Positions 38,001 to 43,900 of a stretch of 64,000 nt of DNA are shown here, piece by piece. The notes under the pieces are model-generated. The model was not told the DNA's origin. It saw nothing but the letters and a program-made list of their open reading frames with translations, and ran no database searches. Source of the DNA: Burkholderia seminalis DSM 23518 (GTDB lineage: Bacteria; Pseudomonadota; Gammaproteobacteria; Burkholderiales; Burkholderiaceae); assembly GCF_902832885.1 (NCBI RefSeq), contig NZ_CADFDK010000002.1:124001-188000 (forward strand), written 5' to 3'. The position numbers and the translations under genes are program-made. Position 1 is the stretch's first letter. Every line of letters begins with the position of its first letter.

Positions 38001-38047
38001 CGAGCGGCGGCAACACCGTCGGCGTGGGCGCTTCGTATCAGTGGTAA
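29087..38047 (+). CDS. Giant trimeric autotransporter adhesin (YadA/Hia family), adhesin 1
   Basis: A 2986-residue type Vc autotransporter. GTG 29087 is the start (TGAGG upstream), giving the extended signal peptide MNKTYRTVWNATTGTWTAAA with a hydrophobic core at about 38-60. The passenger has YadA-like head repeats (GANANAGGTSAVALGGNTVA) at about 200-400 and 440-620, neck motifs (AVNVGQL/DAVNGSQL) and a very long stalk of repeated VTYDG..TLGG and NVSQLKGSGLIGDDGK units. A second head block lies at about 1370-1540, and a third near 2780-2870. The C-terminus has ATKGQMDRAIGGVQGQVNDL and a four-strand YadA anchor ending VGVGASYQW. Such proteins mediate adhesion, serum resistance and biofilm formation in the B. 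cepacia complex. Confidence 0.96.
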   Translation: MNKTYRTVWNATTGTWTAAAETARMRTKSKSNTTMRSSVTAAVAVMAGVGGGAMANDAMAQAANGGGSLSLCAPAGSGYYGTTFGGGNTVGTRTTAACGTAISNFRLSEGHVRSFQLYNNSNVNGGGVGQASAATEAGISGTVDGHLFLLGGSGVHLRGPVDVDSNFNMTNHRINNLAAGTAGTDAVNVNQLNAAIAAAGTANPYVVTNTGTYATATAARAGGSATAIGANANAGGTSAVALGGNTVATGQNAVALGTLANATGSEAVAVGVGARATGGNSTAMGRGAAALSTNATTVGYGAYSGADGATALGMTASAVGANAIAVGRGASTSGTYGSAIGYAANATTNAVAIGVLANATSASSVALGERASATGATSTALGRGALASGTNAVALGANSVGDRNNAVSVGSTSLQRQIVNVAAGTQNTDAVNVGQMNTALSKKVDNTYVNVRGTGAAASVGSTNGVAIGNAAVAGTMGAETAIGNTASAQGLSATALGSGTVANGEGATALGRMASASGSHATALGNQANAGANGAVAIGDRAVVGASATNSVALGTQAAVAANVTGAMALGSGSSATRNNTISVGSATQQRQIVNVAAGTQATDAVNVGQLSGVTKALGGGAVVDGSGNVTQPTYKVAGTDYHNVGDALDALAANGGSDPNAVTYDGATKDKVTLKGAGGTTLSNVKAGAADMDAVNVSQLKSSGLIGDDGKAIAAVTYDRNADGTPNMGSVTLGGASATTPVALKNVADAKADHDALNLGQLKDAGLVGDDGSGNLTSLAVTYDGTAKDSVTLGGTGATTPVAIHNVKDGELSATSKDAVNGSQLFATNQNLSDLKDSLKDGGVIDPVTGESLAVVYDGNAKDTVTLKGTNGTTLSNVKAGVADLDAVNVSQLKGSGLIGDDGKSIAAVTYDRNADGTPNYGAVTLGNGAGPTQIKNVADATDDHDALNLGQLKDAGLVGDDGKGNLTSMAVTYDGTARDKVTLAGASGTTLSNVKAGAADMDAVNVSQLKGSGLIGDDGKSIAAVTYDRNADGTPNYGTVTLGNGAGPTQIKNVADATDDHDALNLGQLKDAGLVGDDGKGNLTSMAVTYDGAAKDKVTLAGTTGTTLSNVKAGVADMDAVNVSQLKGSGLIGDDGKSIAAVTYDLNADGTPNYGTVTLGNGAGPTQIKNVATGVDDLDAVNVKQLNTGLSDLRDEMSGGNLRFVKVNADPVTGTPAVASGALAVAIGSDARATSANSLALGSGARVTGNGSVAIGYNSVANQNNVVSVGDVGRERKIVNVADGDVAFQSTDAVNGGQLYAALNNLSTSVTSKTQQAIDTFSSEIDKKTKAAIDEVSSRSMQPQDVSDPLVAIEGLQGNNVASLNGADPATATAAAIGSSTAASGANAVAVGLQSGAGSNNSVAIGSFAQTGAGQDYSVAMGSNVQTNGTQAVALGANAQANGDYALAVGNNGAQAIGDGSVALGSAANVRAGSTNAVAIGTGANVARSVEGAMALGANATAGAANSVALGANAFSNRANAVSVGRAGAERQIVNVAAGTQATDAVNVSQLKGVTDALGGGAAVGADGTVTSPAYSLADPADATKSKSYDNVGDALSNLDGRTTTNTENITVINKQLADSGLVDPATGQSIAAVTYDRNADGTPNLGSVTLGGAGATAPVALKNVADAKDDHDALNLGQLKDAGLVGDDGKGNLTSLAVTYDGTTKDSVTLGGTGATTPVAIHNVKDGELSATSKDAVNGSQLFATNTRVGNLEDSLSKGGVIDPVTGESLAVVYDGNAKDTVTLKGTNGTTLSNVKAGVADLDAVNVSQLKGSGLIGDDGKSIAAVTYDRLADGTPNYGSVTLGNGAGPTQIKNVADATDDHDAINYNQLKQYVADNSGGSGNPLAVGYDDDTKDRVTLQGGATGTTITNVKAGAVTATSTDAINGSQLHGTAQSVADSLGGGSTVGADGKVTNPSYSLADPADASKSKSYNNVGDALSNLDGRTTTNTENITVINKQLADSGLVDPATGQSIAAVTYDRNADGTPNLGSVTLGGAGAAAPVALKNVADGVDRHDAINVGQLQDAGLVAPVDPANPGAGLTSLAVAYDGVAKDTVTLKGAAGTTLSNVKAGVADMDAVNVSQLKGSGLIGDDGKANAAVTYDRNADGTPNYGSVTLGHGAGPTQLKNVADATDDGDALNLGQLKNAGVVGDDGKGNLTSMAVTYDGAAKDTVTLGGAGATTPVALKNVADGTERHDAINLGQLQDAGLVAPVDPSNPGAGLTSLAVAYDGAAKDTITLKGATGTTITNVKAGAVTATSTDAINGAQLHGTAQSVADSLGGGSTVGADGKVTNPSYSLADPADASKSKSYNNVGDALSNLDGRTTTNTENITVINKQLADSGLVDPATGQSIAAVTYDRNADGTPNLGSVTLGGAGATAPVALKNVADGVDRHDAINVGQLQDAGLVAPVDSANPGAGLTSLAVTYDKQANGSANFDQITLKGANGTTLSNVKAGAVNATSMDAVNGSQLYGASKSVADALGGGSTVDANGKVTSPTYTVNDKTYNNVGDAIENISSSLAHGSIGLVQQDADTREITVAKETDGTSVNFAGTAGDRVLTGVGAGAVSATSRDAINGAQLHGTAQSVADVIGGGTTVDADGKLADTSIEVNGSKYKTVAEAVQAAAQYGATDSLAVRYDLNKDGTPNYGSVTLGGSGAAPVRLGNVADGSSRYDAVNFGQLSELNDKIGGLDDRVGELERNPGTGNPGDGGTGNDYFAGTDVGADGTTKANAGSGTGNTAAGSGSTIGTGANNATVVGSNANVSSSNGTAIGSGAKSSAEGATAIGSSANASGEKSTAIGEGANASGKNSVALGAGSVASSDNTVSVGTADQKRTISNLADGVNASDAATKGQMDRAIGGVQGQVNDLSRNAYSGIAAATALTMIPGVDPGKTVSFGIGGATYKGYQAVAFGGEARITQNLKMKAGVGMSSGGNTVGVGASYQW
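33811..36400 (+). repeat. Near-identical long stalk repeats inside adhesin 1
   Basis: A block encoding SYSLADPADASKSKSYNNVG and then NTENITVINKQLADSGLVDP recurs three times (starting near 33815, 34961 and 36095). The second and third copies are offset by 1134 bases (378 codons) and almost identical at DNA level. Shorter ~300-base units around 31.7-32.5 kb are equally similar. Such blocks invite recombination and length variation between strains and are prone to assembly collapse. Confidence 0.8.
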
Positions 38048-38144
38048 GTCGCCGGGCGGGGCATCGCGCCCCGCCCGCGACGTCGATCCGACTGACTCCA
38101 TTCAACTTTTTCCAGGCGTCCGCCGTCACGGCGGATGTTTCACC

Positions 38145-38858
38145 ATGACCATGAAAACCTTGTTGTTGCGCGCGGCATCGATCGGCGCGATCGCGATGGC
38201 GCTCGGTGCGTGCACGACGCAATCGGGCGTCACCTACGACATCCGGGCGGTGTCGATTCCGGGCAAGCCGGACAACGTATTCCGCGTGAGCTGCGATGGG
38301 CTGCTCGGCAGCGCGAACGCCTGCGCCCGTGCGGCGGAAGAATTCTGCCAGGGCAAGGGTTTCACGCCGCTCGAGATGATCGACCGCGTGTACAGCCGCG
38401 CACCGATGAAGGACCCGCGCGAGATCACGTTCATATGCGGCAAGCCGCAGCCGGTCGTGCAGGCCGCGCCGCCGGCACCGCAACCGCAACCGGCGCCGCA
38501 GCCGGTTCAGCAGCGCCAGGTGCTGCTGCAGGGCGACGCGAACTTCGCGTTCGACAGCGCGGTACTGACGCCAGAGGCGCGCAGCCAGCTCGACCGCTTC
38601 GTGCAGATCAACGGCGGCATCGAATTCCGCCGCGTGGCCATCACGGGCTTCACCGATTCGACCGGCAGCAAGACGCACAATCTGGCGCTGTCGGCGTCGC
38701 GGGCCCGCAACGTGATGAACTACCTGAGCAGCAACGGCCTGAAGGCGCAGTCGTTCGTGTCGGAAGGCCTCGGCGCCGCCGACCCGGTTGCGTCCAACGC
38801 GACCGCGGAAGGCCGCGCGCAGAACCGCCGCGTCGAGATCCGGATCGATGCGAAGTAA
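38145..38858 (+). CDS. OmpA-family lipoprotein
   Basis: A 237-residue outer-membrane lipoprotein. The signal peptide ends in the lipobox LGAC (Cys near residue 25). Residues about 110-130 form a Pro/Gln linker (PAPQPQPAPQPVQQ), and residues about 135-237 an OmpA-like peptidoglycan-binding domain (ANFAFDSAVLTPEARSQLDR, ITGFTDSTGS, NRRVEIRI). It anchors the outer membrane to peptidoglycan. It starts 98 bases after adhesin 1, and a strong terminator follows, so the two are likely one transcript; a role in seating the adhesin is plausible. ATG 38145 is used; ATG 38151 is possible. Confidence 0.9.
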   Translation: MTMKTLLLRAASIGAIAMALGACTTQSGVTYDIRAVSIPGKPDNVFRVSCDGLLGSANACARAAEEFCQGKGFTPLEMIDRVYSRAPMKDPREITFICGKPQPVVQAAPPAPQPQPAPQPVQQRQVLLQGDANFAFDSAVLTPEARSQLDRFVQINGGIEFRRVAITGFTDSTGSKTHNLALSASRARNVMNYLSSNGLKAQSFVSEGLGAADPVASNATAEGRAQNRRVEIRIDAK

Positions 38859-38947
38859 TGCGTCGCGCATGACGCTCCACCGGTACGTGCGGGGACTCGA
38901 TCGGCACTGAGCCGATGGAAGGACGCTCCCGCCCGCCCTGTACCTGG

Positions 38948-38981
38948 AACCGCCCGCTCGTCATGAGCCGGCGGTTTTTTT
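38948..38981 (+). terminator. Intrinsic terminator of the adhesin 1-OmpA transcript
   Basis: AACCGCC (38948-38954) pairs with GGCGGTT (38970-38976), with CTC/GAG inside, followed by a run of seven T. It ends the transcript 90 bases after the OmpA-like gene. Confidence 0.9.
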
Positions 38982-39155
38982 CATGGCGGTGCGCGGTGCG
39001 GCGGCGGCGGCCGCCGGCCGGGGCGATGGCTGACGGCCCCGTTTTCGTGCGAAGATAGCGCCCAATTACGATCCACGACGCCGCGCTGCGCGCGGTCGGC
39101 GCCGCCTGCGGGCGGCGAGCCGGCCGCGACGGTTGCCGCGCAAATCTGGACGACT

Positions 39156-39875
39156 ATGGGAAGCTATCTGATACGCGTGGTACTGGCCGACGACCACCCG
39201 GCGATGCTGGTCGGCGTCGAGCACGGGCTGTCGTCGGTGCCGACGATCCGGTTGACCGGCAAGGCAGTCAATTCGACCGAGCTGATCCGGCTCGTCGAGG
39301 CCGGCGTATGCGACGTCGTGGTGTCCGACTATGCGATGCCGGGCAGCGCGCACGGCGACGGCATCACGCTGTTCTCCTATCTCCAGCGCAATCACCCGGC
39401 CGTCAAGCTGGTCGTGCTGACCATGCTCGACAATCCGGCCGTGGTCGGCGCGCTGACGCGGCTCGGCATCGAGTGCATCGTCAGCAAGTCCGACACGATC
39501 GATCATCTGATTCCCGCGATTCACGCGGCCGCGACGGGCGGCACCTATTACTCGCCGTCGGTGGAGAAGGTGGTGCGCACGCTCACGTCGCATTCGAGCG
39601 CGCGGGCCGCCGACCAGAAGCGCGATCTCAGCGACCGCGAACTCGAAGTGGTGCGGCTCTATGCGTCGGGCCTCACGGTCAACGAGATCGCCGACAAGCT
39701 GAGCCGCAGCAAGAAAACGATCAGTACGCAGAAGGCGCGCGCGATGGAAAAGCTCGGGATCGACAAGGACATCGACCTGCTGCGCTACGCGATCGAGCAC
39801 GGGATCGTCGCCGCGTCGGCCAGCGAAGGGCGCGGCGGCGAAACCAGGGAGGAGGGCGGCGTCGATCCGGCCTGA
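39156..39875 (+). CDS. RcsB-like response regulator 1 (receiver + LuxR-type HTH)
   Basis: A 239-residue regulator. The receiver (about 5-125) has the DD pair (LADDHPAM), phospho-acceptor Asp58 (VVVSDYAMPG), Thr in VVLTML and Lys in IVSKSD. The DNA-binding domain (about 150-215) reads LSDRELEVVRLYASGLTVNE then IADKLSRSKKTISTQKARAM. Both domains resemble enterobacterial RcsB, including HGDGITLFSYLQ after the acceptor and EKLGIDKDIDLL after the HTH. No obvious ribosome site precedes ATG 39156. It is probably activated by the HPt domains of one or both hybrid kinases (inference). A strong terminator follows. Confidence 0.93.
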   Translation: MGSYLIRVVLADDHPAMLVGVEHGLSSVPTIRLTGKAVNSTELIRLVEAGVCDVVVSDYAMPGSAHGDGITLFSYLQRNHPAVKLVVLTMLDNPAVVGALTRLGIECIVSKSDTIDHLIPAIHAAATGGTYYSPSVEKVVRTLTSHSSARAADQKRDLSDRELEVVRLYASGLTVNEIADKLSRSKKTISTQKARAMEKLGIDKDIDLLRYAIEHGIVAASASEGRGGETREEGGVDPA

Positions 39876-39950
39876 CGGCAGGTGCGACGACACCGGCGGC
39901 ACGGGAACGTGCCGGCGAAGATCAGCGCGCCGGATCGCACCGACGCGCGA

Positions 39951-39984
39951 AAGCCCCGGCGGCCGCAAGGCGCCGGGGCTTTTT
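39951..39984 (+). terminator. Intrinsic terminator after RcsB-like gene 1
   Basis: AAGCCCCGGCG (39951-39961) and CGCCGGGGCTT (39971-39981) form a perfect 11-pair stem with a nine-base loop, then TTT. It lies between convergent genes and may also help stop transcripts from the other strand. Confidence 0.9.
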
Positions 39985-40006
39985 GTTTCGGTCTTCCGCG
40001 GCGGCG

Positions 40007-40699
40007 TTACCCGTTTGCGCCGTCGCCGCGTGCGGATGTCGAATAACCGTGGTCGGTCACGAGCCCGCACGAAATCGCGTAACGCACCAGGTCGACGTCG
40101 CGCTCGATGCCGAGCTTCTGCATGGCCGAACTCTTCTGCGTACTGATGGTTTTCTTGCTGCGGCTCAGCTTGTCGGCGATTTCGTTGACCGACAGCCCCG
40201 ACGCGAACAGGCGGATGACTTCCACCTCGCGAGCCGACAGTGCCGGCGGCCTGCCGCTGACGCTGCCCGTGTTGCGCATGATCCGGTCCATCGACGGCGA
40301 CAGGTAGCGGCCGTTCGTATAGGCCGCGTGAATCGCCATCGTCAGATGATTCGGCATGTCCGACTTGCTGACGATGCACGCGATGCCGATGTCGATCAGC
40401 GCGCGCAGCGCGACCGCGTTCTCCATCATCGTCATCACGACGATCTTCAGGCCGGGAAAGCGCTTCAGGATGCTCGTGAACATCGTGAGGCCGTCGCCGT
40501 GCTCGACGCCCGGCATCGCGTAGTCCGACACGAGTACGTCGCACGGATGCTGCGCGAGCGCGTCCATCAGTTCCGTCGAATTGTGCGCGGTCGCGACGAC
40601 CGACACCGTATTCGTCGCGGACAATTCGTAGCGCGCGCCGATGACGACCGCCGGATGGTCGTCGGCGATCACGATGCGGATGGGGAAGGTTCTGTTCAT
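40007..40699 (-). CDS. RcsB-like response regulator 2
   Basis: A 230-residue paralogue of the regulator at 39156, transcribed toward it. The receiver has IADDHPAV, acceptor Asp59 (VLVSDYAMPGVEHGDGLTMF), Thr in VVMTMM and Lys in IVSKSD. The HTH reads LSAREVEVIRLFASGLSVNE and IADKLSRSKKTISTQKSSAM, identical to regulator 1 across the recognition helix (SRSKKTISTQK), so both should recognise the same or overlapping sites. ATG 40699 is chosen because the family's MNRTFPIRIVIADDHPA opening starts there; the longer upstream frame is not conserved in style. Confidence 0.92.
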   Translation of the reverse strand: MNRTFPIRIVIADDHPAVVIGARYELSATNTVSVVATAHNSTELMDALAQHPCDVLVSDYAMPGVEHGDGLTMFTSILKRFPGLKIVVMTMMENAVALRALIDIGIACIVSKSDMPNHLTMAIHAAYTNGRYLSPSMDRIMRNTGSVSGRPPALSAREVEVIRLFASGLSVNEIADKLSRSKKTISTQKSSAMQKLGIERDVDLVRYAISCGLVTDHGYSTSARGDGANG

Positions 40700-40873
40700 G
40701 TTGAGATTGCGCGTTGCGCCGCGCCATGCGGCGGGTTGCGGTAGGCGTTGTCGAGGCTGGGTGGAAGTCGGCACACGGGCACGGCCGCCGGCGATACCGC
40801 TGGCGGTCGCGATCCCGTCGCACCGACGGCCGGTGGCAACTCGCGGGAATCGCCACTGGCCGTCGGCCGACAA

Positions 40874-40897
40874 GCGGAAGGGGCGATGCCCTTCCGC
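40874..40897 (-). terminator. Hairpin after adhesin 2
   Basis: GCGGAAGGG (40874-40882) and CCCTTCCGC (40889-40897) form a perfect nine-pair stem 37 bases beyond the adhesin stop. On the minus strand it is followed by TTGTC only, so termination may be inefficient and adhesin 2 transcripts could run into regulator 2. Confidence 0.5.
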
Positions 40898-40933
40898 GTC
40901 GGGTCGGCACTCCGCTTGCGCGGAGCCCTTCGG

Positions 40934-43900
40934 TCAGAACTCGTAGCCGACTTGCGCACGGACACCCACGTCGCCGACCGACGTGATCGACGTCGCGCCG
41001 TTCACGAGCCAGTTGCCGCTGCGCGACCGGTAGGTGGCGCCGGCGGCGATCGCCGAGCCGCTCTTGAAGTTCGCGGCGCCGACCGCGACGACGGTCTTGC
41101 CCGGTTGCGACGGCGTCATGTTCGGCATCGCCATCGCGGCCGCGATACCGGCATACGCGTTCTTCGCGACGTCGTTGATCGCGCGGTTCGTGTCGTTGAA
41201 GCGCTGGTCGACCGATTCCATCGCGCGGTCGAGCTGGCCCTTCGTGGCCGCATCGCTGGCGTTGATGCCGTCCGCGATGTTGACGAGCCGGCGGTTGCCT
41301 TCTTCCGTGCCGTTGCCGAACGAGACGGTGTTGGCTTCCGCCGCCACCGAGCCCTGGCCGATCGCGACCGAGCCGCTGCCGGTGGCCGATGCGCCCTGGC
41401 CGAGTGCGGTGCTGTCCTTGCCGGATGCAACCGCGCCCTGGCCGAGCGCCGTGCCGTTTTCGCCCGACGCGACCGAGCCCTGGCCGATGGCCGAACCGTT
41501 GTTGCCCGACGCGACCGCGCCCTGACCGACGGCCGAGCTGTTGCTGCCCGATGCCGTCGAACCCTGGCCGATGGCCGAACCGTTGCTGCCCGATGCGACC
41601 GCCCCCTGGCCGACAGCCGAGCTGTTCTCGCCGGACGCGAGCGCGCTGTCGCCGATCGCCGAGCTGTTTTCGCCCGTTGCCACCGCGCCTTCGCCGACGA
41701 CGGTCGAGCCGTCGCCCGTGCCCGGGCCGCCCGTGCCGGGGTTCGTTTCGAGTTCGCCGAGACGGTCCGACAGATCGTCGAAGCGGTTCGACAGGTCGCC
41801 GAACTGGCCGCTCAGTTCGCCGTACTGCTTCGCGAACTGCTCCTGCAGGTCGAACAACTGGCTGCCGTTGATCGCGTCCATGCTCGTCGCGCTGATTTCG
41901 CCAGCGGCGACGCGCTGCAGCTTCGTGCCGAACGTGCCGGCGAACGTCACCGTGTCGAAATTCAGGCCCGAGTCGTACGTGACCGCGCCGACTTCCTTGC
42001 CCGTGTAGTCGATCAGGCCGGTTGCACGGAGCTGCGACACCGTCACGACGTCGTCGTCGTCCACGCCGTTCGCGACGCCGGACAGCACGCGCGCGCCGCC
42101 GGTGCCCGTGAAGTTCACCACCGAGCCGCCGGTATTCGCGCCGACCGTGATGCCGCCCGTCGTCGGATTCTGCTGGACGAGGCCGAGCGTGCCGCTTTCG
42201 AACTGCTCGGAAAGCTTCTTGAGGCCGCCTTCGTTGGTCGTCATGCGACCGTCGAGATTGGTGACGGCGTCGCCGACCGAGTTGACGATCTTCGTGCCGC
42301 CGCTGCCGTCGCCGACGGTGAAGGACGGTGCGGAGATCGAGCCGTCCGAGTTCACCTTCGAATTGCCGCCGATTGCTGCCGCGACGCTGTCGGACACGCC
42401 ATGCAGTTGCGAACCGTTGACGGCTTCGGTACTCGTCGCCGAAACGTCACCTGCCGCGACGCCTGCGAGCTTGCGGGCGCCGGTCTTGCTGCTGAAGTTC
42501 ACGGCATTGCCGTCGGTGTTCGCGCCGACGGTGATGTCGTCGCCCGGGTTGGCCTGCCGGACGAGGCCGAGCGTGCCGCTGCCGATGTCGTCAGCGAGCT
42601 TCTTGATGTCACCTTCGTTGGTCGTCGTACGGCCGTCGAGATTGGTGACGACATCGCCGACCGAGTTGACGATCTTCGTGCCGCCGCTGCCGTCGCCGAC
42701 GGTGAAGGACGGCGCGGAGATCGAACCGTCGGAGTTCACCTTCGAGTTGCCGCCGATTGCTGCCGCGACGCTGTCGGACACGCCATGCAGTTGCGAACCG
42801 TTGACGGCTTCGGTACTCGTTGCCGACACGTCGCCTGCCGCGACGCCTGCGAGCTTGCGTGCACCGGTCTTGCTGCTGAAGTTCACGGCATTGCCGTCGG
42901 TGTTCGCGCCGACGGTGATGTCGTCACCCGGGTTGGCTTGCTGGACGAGACCGAGCGTGCCGCTGCCGATGTCGTCAGCGAGCTTCTTGATGTCACCTTC
43001 GTTGGTCGTCGTACGGCCGTCGAGATTGGTGACGACGTCGCCGACCGAGTTGACGATCTTCGTGCCGCCACTGCCGTCGCCGACGGTGAAGGACGGCGCG
43101 GAGATCGAACCGTCGGAGTTCACCTTCGAGTTGCCGCCGATTGCTGCCGCGACGCTGTCGGACACGCCATGCAGCTGCGCGCCGTTGACGGCTTCGGTGC
43201 TCGTCGCCGACACGTCGCCTGCCGCGACGCCCTTGAGCGTGCGCGCGCCGGTCTTGCTGCTGAAGTTCACGGCGTTGCCGTCGGTGTTCGCGCCGACGGT
43301 GATGTCGTCGCCGGGCTTCGGCTGCTGGACGAGACCGAGCGTGCCGCTGCCAATGTCGTCAGCGAGCTTCTTGATGTCACCTTCGTTGGTTGTCGTACGG
43401 CCGTCGAGATTGGTGACGACATCGCCGACCGAGTTGACGATCTTCGTGCCGCCGCTGCCGTCGCCGACGGTGAAGGACGGTGCGGAAATCGAGCCGTCCG
43501 GATTCACGACGGACGAGCCGCCGATGGCCTGCGCGACGCTGTCCGACACGCCGTGCAGTTGCGAGCCGTTGACGGCTTCGGTGCTGGCGGCCGACACGTC
43601 GCCTGCCGCGACGCCCTTGAGCGTGCGTGCGGTGCCGCCGGTCGCGCTGAAGTCCACGGCGTTGCCGCCGGTGTTCGCGCCGACCGTGATGTCGTCACCC
43701 GGATTCGCCTGTTGCACGAGACCGCTGGTCCCGCTCTCGAGCTTGCTCAGCTTGTCGTCGATGTCGCTGATCTGCGACGTATGTCCGGCGACGGTGCTGT
43801 TGGTCGACGAGAGCCCGGTGCTCAAACCCGCGACGGCGCTGTTGGTCGACGAGAGCCCGGTGCTCAAGCCCGCGACGGTGCTGTTGGTCGACGAGAGCCC

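Noticed and set aside
28952-38101. A 3049-codon open frame on the minus strand across adhesin 1
   Set aside because: It is the antisense shadow of the adhesin; its sequence is a monotonous Arg/Val/Ala/His-rich repeat created by codon bias, with no start signal or family features.
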